Source: Streptomyces tendae
GTDB taxonomy: Bacteria > Actinomycetota > Actinomycetes > Streptomycetales > Streptomycetaceae
Assembly (NCBI RefSeq): GCF_014650435.1
Contig: NZ_BMUY01000017.1
Span: 62,001 to 126,000 of the forward strand
Direction of reading: 5' to 3'
Length of the DNA stretch: 64,000 nt
Every line of letters starts with the position of its first letter. The stretch's first letter is position 1. Both the position numbers and the translations under genes were made by a program. Positions 47,033 through 56,478 of this stretch are shown here, piece by piece. A model generated the notes under the pieces. It saw only the letters and a list, made by a program, of their open reading frames with translations. It was not told where the DNA came from and made no database searches.

Positions 47033-48262
47033 ATGCGATCCATACGGCCGTCGTTCAGCACGCGCGGAACCAGACGCGGACGGCGCGGAACCTCCTCCGC
47101 GGCCGCCGCCGTGGCGCTCGTCTCGGCGCTCGCGCTCACCGCCACGGCGTGCGAGGACGGCGACCCCGAGGCGGGCGGCGACGCCTCCGCCTCCGCCTCC
47201 GCCGTCGACGACGGCAACGGCGGCATCCGGATCCCGGACCACATCAAGGACAAGCTCAAGGAACACGGGATCGACGTCGACGACTGGAAGAACGGCGCCT
47301 GGAAGGACTGGAACAAGGACGACTGGCTGCGCGAGGCGCAGGACTTCGTCAACCCGATCATCGAGGGTCTGTGGGACCCGGACCGGATGCGGGACGCCGA
47401 GGAGCCGGACCAGGAGGTCGACGAGAACGACATCTCCGGGGACCAGGGCGTCACCGACCCGGAGCCCGCCCCCGTCGAGGCGGCGGCCGTGCCGGCCAAG
47501 TACCACGACAACGCCGCCACGGCCGGCAAGCTCCTCTTCGACTCCCCCAAGGGTTCGATGGTGTGCTCGGCGACGGTCGTGAAGGACCCGGCCAACCCCG
47601 GCAAGTCCAACATGGTGTGGACGGCCGGTCACTGCGTGCACGCCGGCAAGAGCGGCGGCTGGTACCGCAACATCGCCTTCGTCCCGTCGTACAACGACAC
47701 GGACATGTCGGCCGAGGAACTGCAGAAGGCCACCAAGGAGGAGATCGCTCCCTACGGTGTCTGGTGGGGCGACTGGGCGCAGACCTCGGACCAGTGGATC
47801 GAGCAGGGCGGTGCGACCGGCGGTGACGGCGCCTCGTACGACTTCGCCGTGATCCATGTGACGCCGGAGAAGGGCAGCGGCGGCAAGTCGCTGGAGGAGA
47901 CGGTCGGCGCCGCGCTGCCGGTGGACTTCGACGCGCCGGCCGTGCCGGAGATCGAGAGCATGAAGGCGATCGGCTACCCGGCCGCACCGCCGTACGACGG
48001 CCAGAAGCTGTACGAGTGCCAGGACAAGCCGGGACGGCTGTCGATCAACGCCTCCGACCCGACGATGTACCGCATCGGCTGCACCATGACCGGCGGCTCG
48101 TCCGGCGGCGGCTGGGTCGCCGCCGGTTCGGACGGCAAGCCCGCGCTGGTCTCCAACACCTCGATCGGTCCGGTGACGGCCGGCTGGCTGGCCGGTCCGC
48201 GCCTCGGCGAGGAGGCCAAGGGCGTGTTCGACGCGGTGAGCGGCAAGTTCGCCGACCAGTGA
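47033..48262 (+). CDS. secreted trypsin-like peptidase lipoprotein, copy 1
   Basis: A 409-residue S1-like serine protease. N-terminal signal (about 1-39) ends ALTATAC with Cys40 as a lipobox candidate, followed by a Gly/Asp-rich spacer. A Trp-rich segment (KEHGIDVDDWKNGAWKDWNK, about 76-95, then DFVNPIIEGLWDPDRM) precedes the catalytic domain: His in WTAGHCVHAG, Asp in SYDFAVIHV, Ser in TGGSSGGGW. ATG with GGGGGAG upstream. The next gene is a paralogue 97 bp away with the same layout. The conserved WDW-type segment is unlike standard propeptides and may bind a surface or inhibit the enzyme. Confidence 0.85.
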   Translation: MRSIRPSFSTRGTRRGRRGTSSAAAAVALVSALALTATACEDGDPEAGGDASASASAVDDGNGGIRIPDHIKDKLKEHGIDVDDWKNGAWKDWNKDDWLREAQDFVNPIIEGLWDPDRMRDAEEPDQEVDENDISGDQGVTDPEPAPVEAAAVPAKYHDNAATAGKLLFDSPKGSMVCSATVVKDPANPGKSNMVWTAGHCVHAGKSGGWYRNIAFVPSYNDTDMSAEELQKATKEEIAPYGVWWGDWAQTSDQWIEQGGATGGDGASYDFAVIHVTPEKGSGGKSLEETVGAALPVDFDAPAVPEIESMKAIGYPAAPPYDGQKLYECQDKPGRLSINASDPTMYRIGCTMTGGSSGGGWVAAGSDGKPALVSNTSIGPVTAGWLAGPRLGEEAKGVFDAVSGKFADQ

Positions 48263-48359
48263 GGACGGTGGGGTGCGCCGGGCCCGAGGCCGGCACCCCG
48301 CCGCACGTCAATTGACAGACATGCACGCATTCACACGTTTCAACGGGGGTCGTCGCACC

Positions 48360-49574
48360 ATGCGTTCCACACCTGTGTCCGCCGCGCCACGGCGCGGTCG
48401 GCGCACCGCACTCGTCGCGGCCGGACTGGTCGCCGCGCTCACGCTCACCGCGACCGCCTGCGGCGGGTCCGAGGACGAGGCCGACACCAAGCCCGGCGGC
48501 GGCACCTCCCAGGCCGCCGACGCGGGCGACACCGGCGGCGGCGAGGGCGGTCTGGCGGCCGGTCTCGCGGACCGGCTCAAGGAGCACGGCATCGACGTCG
48601 ACAAGTGGAAGGACGGCGGCTGGAAGAACTGGGACGAGGACAAGTGGCTCAGTGAGGCCAAGGACTTCGTCAACCCGGTGATCGAGGGCCTGTGGCAGCC
48701 GGACCGGATGAAGTCCGCGAAGGAGGCCGACAAGACCGTCACGACCAAGGACGCGGCCGCCGACCAGGGCGCCACCGACCCGGAGCCCGCGCCCGTGGAG
48801 GCCGTGGCCGAGAAGAAGCCGTACCACGAGAACGCGGCTCCGGTCGGCAAGGTCTTCTTCGACTCCCCCGAGGGGTCGATGGTCTGCTCCGGCACGGTGA
48901 TCAAGGACGTGAACCACCCGGGCAAGTCGAACCTGGTGTGGACGGCGGGCCACTGCGTCCACGCCGGCGGCAGCGGCGGCTGGTACCGCAACATCGCCTT
49001 CGTCCCGTCGTACAACGACTACGGCAAGTCCGAGGCCGAGCTGGCGAACGCGACGGCCACCGAGATGGCGCCGTACGGCACCTGGTGGGCGGACTGGGCG
49101 TCGACCTCCAACCAGTGGATCCAGGGCGGTTCGGAGAGCGGCGGCGACGGGGCCGCGTACGACTACTCGGTGCTGCACGTGAAGCCGGAACAGGGCAGCA
49201 AGTCGCTGGAGGAGACCGTCGGCGCCGCCCTCGAGGTGGACTTCTCCGCCCCGTCGGCGACGGAGGTGTCCAGCATGGGCGCCTGGGGCTACCCGGCGGC
49301 GGCGCCCTACAACGGCCTGGAGATGTTCAAGTGCGTCGACCGGCCGGGCCGGCTGTCGCTGAGCCCGTCGCTGCCGACGATGTACCGCATCGGCTGCACC
49401 ATGACCGGCGGTTCGTCGGGCGGCGGCTGGTTCCGGGTGGTGGACGGGGAGACCAAGCTGGTCTCCAACACCTCGATCGGCCCACTGGAGAACACCTGGC
49501 TGGCCGGCCCGCAGCTGGGCCGGGCGGCCGAGGCCCTGTACCAGGACATGAGCAAGACGTACGGCGGTCAGTGA
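48360..49574 (+). CDS. secreted trypsin-like peptidase lipoprotein, copy 2
   Basis: A 404-residue paralogue of the preceding gene. Signal ends TLTATAC with Cys34; then EAD-rich spacer, the Trp-rich segment (KEHGIDVDKWKDGGWKNWDE, then DFVNPVIEGLWQPDRM), and the triad His in WTAGHCVHAG, Asp in AYDYSVLHV and Ser in TGGSSGGGW. The ATG at 48360 is chosen over that at 48321 because it gives the same start context as copy 1. Downstream is a 21-bp perfect hairpin. Natural substrates are unknown. Confidence 0.85.
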   Translation: MRSTPVSAAPRRGRRTALVAAGLVAALTLTATACGGSEDEADTKPGGGTSQAADAGDTGGGEGGLAAGLADRLKEHGIDVDKWKDGGWKNWDEDKWLSEAKDFVNPVIEGLWQPDRMKSAKEADKTVTTKDAAADQGATDPEPAPVEAVAEKKPYHENAAPVGKVFFDSPEGSMVCSGTVIKDVNHPGKSNLVWTAGHCVHAGGSGGWYRNIAFVPSYNDYGKSEAELANATATEMAPYGTWWADWASTSNQWIQGGSESGGDGAAYDYSVLHVKPEQGSKSLEETVGAALEVDFSAPSATEVSSMGAWGYPAAAPYNGLEMFKCVDRPGRLSLSPSLPTMYRIGCTMTGGSSGGGWFRVVDGETKLVSNTSIGPLENTWLAGPQLGRAAEALYQDMSKTYGGQ

Positions 49575-49595
49575 CCGGCACCGGGATCCGTACAT

Positions 49596-49641
49596 GACCG
49601 AGGGCCCGTTCCCTGCCGAGGCAGGGAACGGGCCCTCGGTC
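49596..49641. terminator. bidirectional terminator
   Basis: A perfect 21-bp inverted repeat (49596-49616 and 49621-49641) with a 4-base loop between the protease copy 2 and hflX, the longest perfect stem in the window. Confidence 0.9.
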
Positions 49642-49669
49642 GCTCGGCCCGCTGCCGGGCCGCGCGGGG

Positions 49670-51163
49670 TCAGGCGAGCGGCGCGGGAACGTACGGCGCG
49701 AACTCCGCCGCCAGCTCCTCGTGCACCCGCACCTTGAGCAGGGTGCCCTCCGGGGTGTGCTCCTCGGAGATCACCTCGCCCTCGTCGTGGGCGCGGGCCA
49801 CCAGCTTGCCGTGGGTGTACGGCACGAGCGCCTCGATCTCGACCGAGGGACGCGGCAGCTCGTTGTCGATCAGTGCGAGCAGCTCGTCGATGTGCTGCCC
49901 GGTGCGCGCCGAGACCGCGATGGCCCGCTTCTCGACCCGCAGCAGCCGCTGGAGCACCAGCGGGTCGGCCATGTCGGCCTTGTTGATCACGACGATCTCG
50001 GGTACGCCGGTGGCGCCGACGTCCCTGATCACCTCGCGCACGGCGGCCAGCTGCTCCTCCGGGACGGGGTGCGAACCGTCGACCACGTGGAGGATCAGGT
50101 CGGAGTCGCCGACCTCCTCCATCGTGGAGCGGAACGCCTCGACCAGGTGGTGCGGCAGGTGCCGGACGAAGCCGACGGTGTCGGCCAGCGTGTACAGCCG
50201 CCCGCTGGGGGTCTCGGCCCGGCGCACGGTCGGGTCGAGGGTCGCGAACAGGGCGTTCTCGACCAGGACGCCCGCGCCCGTGAGGCGGTTGAGCAGCGAG
50301 GACTTGCCGGCGTTGGTGTAGCCCGCGATGGCGACGGAGGGCACCTTGTGGCGCTTGCGCTCCTGGCGCTTGATCTCGCGGCCGGTCTTCATCTCCGCGA
50401 TCTCCCGGCGCATCTTCGCCATCTTCTCGCGGATCCGGCGCCGGTCCGTCTCGATCTTGGTCTCACCGGGACCGCGGGTGGCGAGGCCGCCGCCCTTGCC
50501 GCCGCCCATCTGCCGGGACAGCGACTGGCCCCAACCGCGCAGCCTCGGCAGCATGTACTGCATCTGCGCGAGCGCGACCTGCGCCTTGCCCTCTCGGGAC
50601 TTGGCGTGCTGGGCGAAGATGTCCAGGATCAGGGCGGTGCGGTCGATGACCTTGACCTTGACGACGTCCTCGAGGTGGATCAGCTGCCCCGGGCTGAGCT
50701 CACCGTCGCAGATGACGGTGTCCGCGCCCGTGTCGAGTACGACGTCCCGCAGCTCCTCGGCCTTGCCGGAGCCGATGTAGGTGGCGGCGTCGGGCTTGTC
50801 GCGGCGCTGGACGACGCCGTCGAGCACGAGCGCGCCCGCCGTCTCCGCGAGGGCGGCCAGCTCGGCCAGCGAGTTCTCCGCGTCCTGCACGGTGCCCGAG
50901 GTCCAGACGCCGACGAGGACGACCCGCTCCAGCCGGAGCTGGCGGTACTCGACCTCGGTGACGTCCTCGAGCTCGGTGGACAGGCCCGCCACCCGGCGCA
51001 GGGCCGCGCGGTCGGAACGGTCGAACTGCTCGCCGTCCCACTGCGAGTCGTTTCCATGGCTCCAGGCGACGTCCTCTTCCATCAGGGCATCGGCCCGGAG
51101 GCCCTCGGGATAGGTCTGCACGAGACGCTTGGTGTCCTGGGAGGGGGAAGAAGAGGAGGTCAT
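49670..51163 (-). CDS. hflX: ribosome-associated GTPase HflX
   Basis: A 497-residue GTPase that binds stalled or stressed 50S ribosomal subunits. The N-terminal HflX domain (GVVQRRDKPDAATYIGSGKA) and the central RLRGWGQSLSRQMGGGKGG linker precede the G domain: G1 GYTNAGKSS, G3 DTVGF, G4 NKAD. The ATG start at 51163 has AAGGATC. It is downstream of the M1 peptidase on the same strand with a 147-bp gap. Ends at the long hairpin shared with the proteases. Confidence 0.94.
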   Translation of the reverse strand: MTSSSSPSQDTKRLVQTYPEGLRADALMEEDVAWSHGNDSQWDGEQFDRSDRAALRRVAGLSTELEDVTEVEYRQLRLERVVLVGVWTSGTVQDAENSLAELAALAETAGALVLDGVVQRRDKPDAATYIGSGKAEELRDVVLDTGADTVICDGELSPGQLIHLEDVVKVKVIDRTALILDIFAQHAKSREGKAQVALAQMQYMLPRLRGWGQSLSRQMGGGKGGGLATRGPGETKIETDRRRIREKMAKMRREIAEMKTGREIKRQERKRHKVPSVAIAGYTNAGKSSLLNRLTGAGVLVENALFATLDPTVRRAETPSGRLYTLADTVGFVRHLPHHLVEAFRSTMEEVGDSDLILHVVDGSHPVPEEQLAAVREVIRDVGATGVPEIVVINKADMADPLVLQRLLRVEKRAIAVSARTGQHIDELLALIDNELPRPSVEIEALVPYTHGKLVARAHDEGEVISEEHTPEGTLLKVRVHEELAAEFAPYVPAPLA

Positions 51164-51310
51164 TGGATCCTTACGTAGCTGGGGAAACGGTGGGCGCGGC
51201 ACTCCTGCCGCGACATCGTGTACAACGCGCGAGCCGTCGGGGAGATTCCCGGGGCCCGTACCGCGCCGTCCCGAAGATGGTCGCACGGCACGGGCCGTCT
51301 CGTCACCGGC

Positions 51311-52837
51311 TTATTCGCCGTGCGCCTTGTGCGACGCCTTGGCGGGGGCCTTCGCGGCGGGGGCCTGCTTCCAGTCCGGGTGGCCGGGCATCGGCGGGGT
51401 CCTCTCGCCGTACAGCCAGGCATGGAAGAAGTCGCCCAGGTCGCGGCCGGCGGTCTCGGAGGCGAGCCGGACGAAGTCGGCGGTCGTCGCCGTGCCGTCC
51501 TGGTTCCGGGCGACCCACGCGCGCTCGATGCGGTCGAAGACGGCGCCGCCGACCTCCTGGCGCAGGGCGTAGAGCACGAGCGCGGCGCCGTCGTACACGT
51601 TGGCGCGGAAGATCCCGGTCTTGCTGCCGTTCTTGGGCGGCTTGGGGGCCGCGGGCGGCCCGCCCGCGGTGCGCCAGCGGTCGGAGGCCCCGTAGGCGGC
51701 CTTCATGCGCGCCGCCACGGTCTTGTCCGCGGTCTCCTCCGCGTACAGCGCCTCGTACCAGGTGGCGTGTCCCTCGTTGAGCCACAGGTCGGACCAGGTG
51801 GCCGGGCTGACGCTGTTGCCGAACCACGAGTGGGCCAGCTCGTGGATCATGATCGACTCGACGTACCACTTCGGGTAGGCCGGCTCGGTGAACAGTTCCC
51901 GCTCGAAGAGGGTGAGCGTCTGGGTCTCGAGTTCGAAGCCGGTGGTGGCGTCGGCCATGAGCAGGCCGTAGGTCTCGAAGGGGTAGCGCCCGACCTTCCG
52001 CTCCATCCACGCGATCTGGTCGGGGGTCTTCGCCAGCCACGGTTCGAGCGCCGCGCGGTGCTCGGTCGGCACGACGTCCCGGATGGGCAGTCCGCGCGGG
52101 CCGGTGCGGTGCAGCACCGTGGAGCGGCCGATGGACACCTGGGCCAGCTCGGTGGCCATGGGGTGTCCGGTCCGGTAGGTCCAGGTGGTCGTTCCGCCGG
52201 TGCGGTCCACGCGGGTCGGCAGGCCGTTGGCGACGGCCGTGAGTCCGTCGGGGGCGGTGATGCGGAAGGTGAACCGCGCCTTGTCGGAGGGATGGTCGTT
52301 GCACGGGAACACCAGGTGGGCGACGTCCGCCTGGTTGGCCATGGCGAGGCCGTCGGCGGTGCGCACCCAGCCGCCCTGGCGGTCCTCGGGGTACACGGGG
52401 TCGCTGCTGTGCCGGACGGTGATCCGCGTCCGGTCGCCCTCGTCGAGCGCGTCCTCGGGCGTCACGACGAGGTCCTCACCGGCGGTGGCGAAGGCGGCGG
52501 GCTCGCCGTCGACCTCGACGGAGTCGACCTTTCCGTGGGCGAAGTCGAGGTTGAGCCGGTCCAGGTCGGCGGTGGTCCGGGCGTCGATGACGGTGACGGC
52601 CTTCAGCGGTTCGCTGTTGCTGCCGGAGTAGGTGAAGGAGAGGTCGTACGCCGTCACGTCGTAACCGGGGTTGCCCAGCTGCGGGTAGAGGCGGTCGCCG
52701 ACGCCGAGCGGGGTGGGCGGGGCGCTCGCGGCGACCAGGCAGACGGAGACGGCGGAGGCGAGCAGCGCCGCGGCCCTGAGCCGGCGCCGGGCGCGTGCGC
52801 GGGGTCGCGGGGTCGGGGGGTGAGGGGTGTGCAGCAT
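51311..52837 (-). CDS. secreted M1-family metallopeptidase
   Basis: A 508-residue aminopeptidase-type zinc protease with a signal peptide (about 1-40). The zinc site is HELAHSWFGN (about 338) with the third ligand Glu in LNEGHATWYEALYA. The usual exopeptidase GAMEN motif reads GFELETQT here, so substrate binding may differ. There is a proline-lysine-rich tail (PAAKAPAKASHKAHG). The ATG start has GAGGG right before it. It lies between rshA and hflX on the minus strand. Confidence 0.88.
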   Translation of the reverse strand: MLHTPHPPTPRPRARARRRLRAAALLASAVSVCLVAASAPPTPLGVGDRLYPQLGNPGYDVTAYDLSFTYSGSNSEPLKAVTVIDARTTADLDRLNLDFAHGKVDSVEVDGEPAAFATAGEDLVVTPEDALDEGDRTRITVRHSSDPVYPEDRQGGWVRTADGLAMANQADVAHLVFPCNDHPSDKARFTFRITAPDGLTAVANGLPTRVDRTGGTTTWTYRTGHPMATELAQVSIGRSTVLHRTGPRGLPIRDVVPTEHRAALEPWLAKTPDQIAWMERKVGRYPFETYGLLMADATTGFELETQTLTLFERELFTEPAYPKWYVESIMIHELAHSWFGNSVSPATWSDLWLNEGHATWYEALYAEETADKTVAARMKAAYGASDRWRTAGGPPAAPKPPKNGSKTGIFRANVYDGAALVLYALRQEVGGAVFDRIERAWVARNQDGTATTADFVRLASETAGRDLGDFFHAWLYGERTPPMPGHPDWKQAPAAKAPAKASHKAHGE

Positions 52838-52886
52838 CCCTCACGGCTATCAGCGCGCGCCTGCCCGGCGGTGACGGCGCGCGCCC

Positions 52887-53080
52887 GGGGCACCCGAACG
52901 GGTTTCGGCGCGGGCGCGCGGGCCGTGCGGCGACAGCGCCCGGTTCCGTGCGGACGGCGCGGGGCCGGTGCGGTGACGCGCCCGACGGAGCGCCCGAACG
53001 GAGCGCCGGAACGGCTTCCGTACCGGCGCACGCGGGCCGTGCGGCAGCGGCGCCGGGGGCACCCGAACGCTTCGGCGCGG
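52887..53080. repeat. paired direct repeats after rshA
   Basis: GGGGCACCCGAACG at 52887-52900 recurs at 53056-53069, and CGCGGGCCGTGCGGC at 52917-52931 recurs at 53031-53045. They lie in the 252-bp gap between rshA and the peptidase gene. The gap shows no gene. Confidence 0.6.
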
Positions 53081-53089
53081 CGTGCCGGG

Positions 53090-55267
53090 TCAGGCGCCGG
53101 TCGGTTGCGGCTGGGCCCGGCTGACGTCGTACACGCCGGCCACGTCGCGCATGGCCCGCATGAGGGCGGGCAGCCGGGCGGCGTCCGGGAGCACCACGGT
53201 GTAGCTGTGCCGGACCCGCTGGCGGTCGGGGGGCTCGACGGTCGCGGAGACGATTTCGGCGCCTTCGAGGGCCATGGCCTCGGTGAGGTCGGCCAGGAGG
53301 TGCGGGCGGCCGAACGATTCGGCGAGGAGGGTCACCCGGCATCCGGTGCTCTCGCCCCAGCGCACACCGACCTCCGCACGCCCGGCACCCTTCATGCGCG
53401 CCACCACCGCGCACTGGGCGCGGTGCACGGTCACGACTCCCCCGCGCACGGCGAAGCCGGTGATCTCGTCCGGCGGTACGGGGGTGCAGCAACCGGCCAG
53501 CCGCACGGTGGCGCCCGGCGGGTCGACGAGGACGTCGGCGGAGGCCGGGCGGGCGGCGGGGGCGCCCGGAGCCGGCCGCGGTGCGCCGGGGCGGGCGTGG
53601 CCCCCGGGCGCGGCGGGGCCGCGAGCCGGACCCTCCGCCTCGGGCACCGGCTCCGGGTGAGCCGCGAGCCTGCGCTGGATGGCGATCCGCGCGGCGGGCG
53701 TGTGGGCGTGCTCCAGCCACTGCCTGGACGGCTCGGAGGCGGGGTCCTGTCCCATCAGGAGCTGCACGGTGTCGCCGTCCCGCAGCACCGTGCTCATGGT
53801 CGCCAGCCGGCCGTTGACCCGCGCGCCGATGGTCGCGTGCGCGTCCTCGCCGTACTGGGCGTAGGCGGCGTCGACGCAGGTGGCGCCCTCGGGCAGGCCG
53901 AGGGTGCCGCCGTCGGGGCGGAAGACGGTGATCTCGCGGTCCTGGGCGAGGTCCTCGCGCAGGGTGGACCAGAAGGTGTCGGGGTCGGGGGCGCCGCGCT
54001 GCCAGTCGAGCAGCCGGGAGAGCCAGCCGGGCCGGGTGGGGTCGGCGCGCTCGCCGTCGCCCGCGCTCTGCTCCTCCGACCCGGGCGCGTACGGGTTGCC
54101 GAGCGCGACCACACCGGCCTCGGCGACCTTGTGCATCTGGTGGGTGCGGATGAGGACTTCGACGACCTGGCCGTCCGCCGCGCGGGCGACCGCCGTGTGC
54201 AGCGACTGGTAGAGGTTGAACTTGGGGACGGCGATGAAGTCCTTGAACTCCGAGACGACGGGCGTCATACAGGTGTGCAGTTCACCGAGGACGGCGTAGC
54301 AGTCGGCGTCCTCCTGGACGAGCACCAGAAGGCGCCCGAAGTCCGCGCCGCGGAGCGTGCCGCGCTTGCGGGAGACGCGGTGCACGGAGACGAAGTGGCG
54401 TGGCCGGATGAGGACTTCGGCCTGGATGTCGGCCTCGCGCAGCACCCCCCGCACCTCGTCGGCGACCGCGGCGAGCGGGTCGTCCGCGCGGGCGGCGTTC
54501 TGCTGGACCAGCTCGCGCGTGTGGGCGTACTCCTCGGGGTGCATGACCGCGAAGACGAGGTCCTCCAGCTCGGACTTGAGCGCCTGGACGCCGAGCCGTT
54601 CGGCGAGCGGGATGAGGACGTCGCGGGTGACCTTGGCGATGCGTTCCTGCTTCTCGCGGCGCATGACGCCGAGGGTGCGCATGTTGTGCAGCCGGTCGGC
54701 GAGTTTGATCGACATCACGCGGACGTCGTTGCCGGTGGCGAGGAGCATCTTGCGGAAGGTCTCGGGCTCGGCGGCGGCGCCGTAGTCGACCTTCTCCAGC
54801 TTGGTGACGCCGTCCACGAGGTAGCGGACCTCGGCGCCGAACTGCTCGCCCACCTGGTCGAGCGTCACCTCGGTGTCCTCGACGGTGTCGTGCAGGAGCG
54901 AGGCGGTCAGGGTGGTGGTCTCGGCGCCGAGTTCGGCGAGGATCAAGGTGACGGCGAGCGGGTGGGTGATGTACGGCTCGCCGCTCTTGCGCATCTGCCC
55001 GCGGTGCGAGGACTCGGCCAGGACGTAGGCGCGGCGCAGCGGGTCGAGGTCGGCGTCGGGGTGGTGGGCGCGGTGGGCCTCGACGACGTGGCCGATGGCG
55101 TCGGGCAGGCCGCGGCTGCGGGTGGCGGAGCCGAGCAGGGCGGCGCGGCCGAGGCGGCGCAGGTCGATCCGGGGGCGGGCCTTGCGCCGGGGCGCCGGGG
55201 TGACGGCGCCGGTGGCCGCGGGCGGCACGGGGCCCGGGCTCGCTGGATTCACGGCCTCCGCGTTCAT
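53090..55267 (-). CDS. rshA: RelA/SpoT-type (p)ppGpp synthetase/hydrolase
   Basis: A 725-residue long RSH protein, the second Streptomyces RelA/SpoT homologue. It has the HD hydrolase domain (HRGQ ... HP, LLHDTVEDT), the synthetase domain (RPRHFVSVHRVSRKRG, DFGRLLVL, FKDFIAVPKFNLYQSLHT), a TGS domain (TVFRPDGGTLGLPEGAT) and a C-terminal ACT-type domain (DITGFAVRGG-like stretch, then RVTLLAESFGRPHLLADL). The synthetase block has NLYQS where NGYQS is usual. ATG with GGAGG at 55267. The 250-bp upstream gap contains only noncoding sequence. Confidence 0.93.
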   Translation of the reverse strand: MNAEAVNPASPGPVPPAATGAVTPAPRRKARPRIDLRRLGRAALLGSATRSRGLPDAIGHVVEAHRAHHPDADLDPLRRAYVLAESSHRGQMRKSGEPYITHPLAVTLILAELGAETTTLTASLLHDTVEDTEVTLDQVGEQFGAEVRYLVDGVTKLEKVDYGAAAEPETFRKMLLATGNDVRVMSIKLADRLHNMRTLGVMRREKQERIAKVTRDVLIPLAERLGVQALKSELEDLVFAVMHPEEYAHTRELVQQNAARADDPLAAVADEVRGVLREADIQAEVLIRPRHFVSVHRVSRKRGTLRGADFGRLLVLVQEDADCYAVLGELHTCMTPVVSEFKDFIAVPKFNLYQSLHTAVARAADGQVVEVLIRTHQMHKVAEAGVVALGNPYAPGSEEQSAGDGERADPTRPGWLSRLLDWQRGAPDPDTFWSTLREDLAQDREITVFRPDGGTLGLPEGATCVDAAYAQYGEDAHATIGARVNGRLATMSTVLRDGDTVQLLMGQDPASEPSRQWLEHAHTPAARIAIQRRLAAHPEPVPEAEGPARGPAAPGGHARPGAPRPAPGAPAARPASADVLVDPPGATVRLAGCCTPVPPDEITGFAVRGGVVTVHRAQCAVVARMKGAGRAEVGVRWGESTGCRVTLLAESFGRPHLLADLTEAMALEGAEIVSATVEPPDRQRVRHSYTVVLPDAARLPALMRAMRDVAGVYDVSRAQPQPTGA

Positions 55268-55513
55268 GGGCACCTCCGGCTGCGCGGACCGGCGGACGGG
55301 TGATCCCAGGGCGGACACGGCTCAGGGGATGCTGTCGGTCCCCCGTCCGGGCCGGTGCTTGATGCTATCGAGCCCATCACGTGCGGCCGACCGCCTCTCG
55401 CCGAGCGTGAAACGGATCACCCATTCGAGCGATGGTCCGAGGGTTTACGTTTTCGCACTGAGTGTCATGGACCGGGCTGTGGTTCACCTCGGCCATGGTC
55501 ACCGGGTCCTCGT

Positions 55514-56407
55514 TCAGGCGCGTACCCCCTCCAGCCAGGCGGAGTCGAACTCGCCCTCCGCGACGATCACGGCGGGCCCGGTCATCTCGATCTCGCCGTC
55601 CGGGCGCTCGGTGATCACCAGGGTGCCGCCGGGTACGTCGACGGTGTAGGTCGCAGGGGCGCCGGTGACCGCCGGGTCGGCGCCGTCCCGGCGGGCGGCG
55701 GCGACGGCGACGGCGCACGCGCCGGTGCCGCAGGAGCGGGTCTCGCCGGAGCCGCGCTCGTGGACGCGCATCGCGACGTGGCCGGGGCCCCGGTCGACCA
55801 CGAACTCGACGTTGACCCCGTCCGGGTAGGCGCCGGCCGGCGCGTGGGACGGCGGGGTGTACAGGTCGCCGGCGTGGTCGAGGTCGGTGACGAAGGCGAC
55901 CGCGTGCGGGTTGCCCATGTTCACGTTCCGCGCGGGCCAGCGGCGCTCGCCCACGCCCACCTCGACGTCTCCCTCGGGCAGCAGCGCGCGGCCCATGCCG
56001 ACGGTGATGTCGCCCGCGGCGGAGCCGCCGTCACTGGCGCCCTTGGCGATGTGTACGCGCTTCACTCCCCCGCGCGTCGCGACGGCGAGGTCGCCCTCGG
56101 CGGCGTGCCCGGCGCGCTGGAGGTAGCGGGCGAAGACCCGCACGCCGTTGCCGCACATCTCCGCGACCGAGCCGTCGCCGTTGCGGTAGTCCATGAACCA
56201 CTCCGCCTCGGCGGCCATGCCCCGGGCCTCGGGGTGCGCCGCGGAGCGCACCACGTGGAGCAGCCCGTCCCCGCCGAGGCCCGCGCGGCGGTCGCACAGG
56301 GCGGCGACGGCGGCGGGCGGCAGGTCGACGGCGTTCTCCGGGTCGGGAACGATCACGAAGTCGTTCTCGGTGCCGTGACCCTTGAGGAAAGCGATCCGCG
56401 TGCTCAT
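55514..56407 (-). CDS. dapF: diaminopimelate epimerase
   Basis: Converts LL- to meso-diaminopimelate for lysine and peptidoglycan. The 297 residues have the catalytic Cys pair in AEMCGNGVR (near residue 92) and ETRSCGTGACA (near residue 236), and the substrate-binding FMDYRNGDGS and GNPHAV. ATG at 56407 follows GAGGA without the usual spacing. It is downstream of miaA and a small membrane protein on the minus strand, as in other Streptomyces. A 246-bp gap separates it from rshA. Confidence 0.94.
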   Translation of the reverse strand: MSTRIAFLKGHGTENDFVIVPDPENAVDLPPAAVAALCDRRAGLGGDGLLHVVRSAAHPEARGMAAEAEWFMDYRNGDGSVAEMCGNGVRVFARYLQRAGHAAEGDLAVATRGGVKRVHIAKGASDGGSAAGDITVGMGRALLPEGDVEVGVGERRWPARNVNMGNPHAVAFVTDLDHAGDLYTPPSHAPAGAYPDGVNVEFVVDRGPGHVAMRVHERGSGETRSCGTGACAVAVAAARRDGADPAVTGAPATYTVDVPGGTLVITERPDGEIEMTGPAVIVAEGEFDSAWLEGVRA

Positions 56408-56478
56408 TCCTCGATCGTACGGGGTGGGTGCGGCACGACGACGAGGGGCGGAGGATACCCTCCGGGCGCAGGGCGCCG

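Noticed and set aside
51218..55303. 1,361-codon open frame over the peptidase and rshA
   Set aside because: Same GC shadow effect; composition is Gly/Val/Arg-rich without motifs, while the other strand encodes known families.
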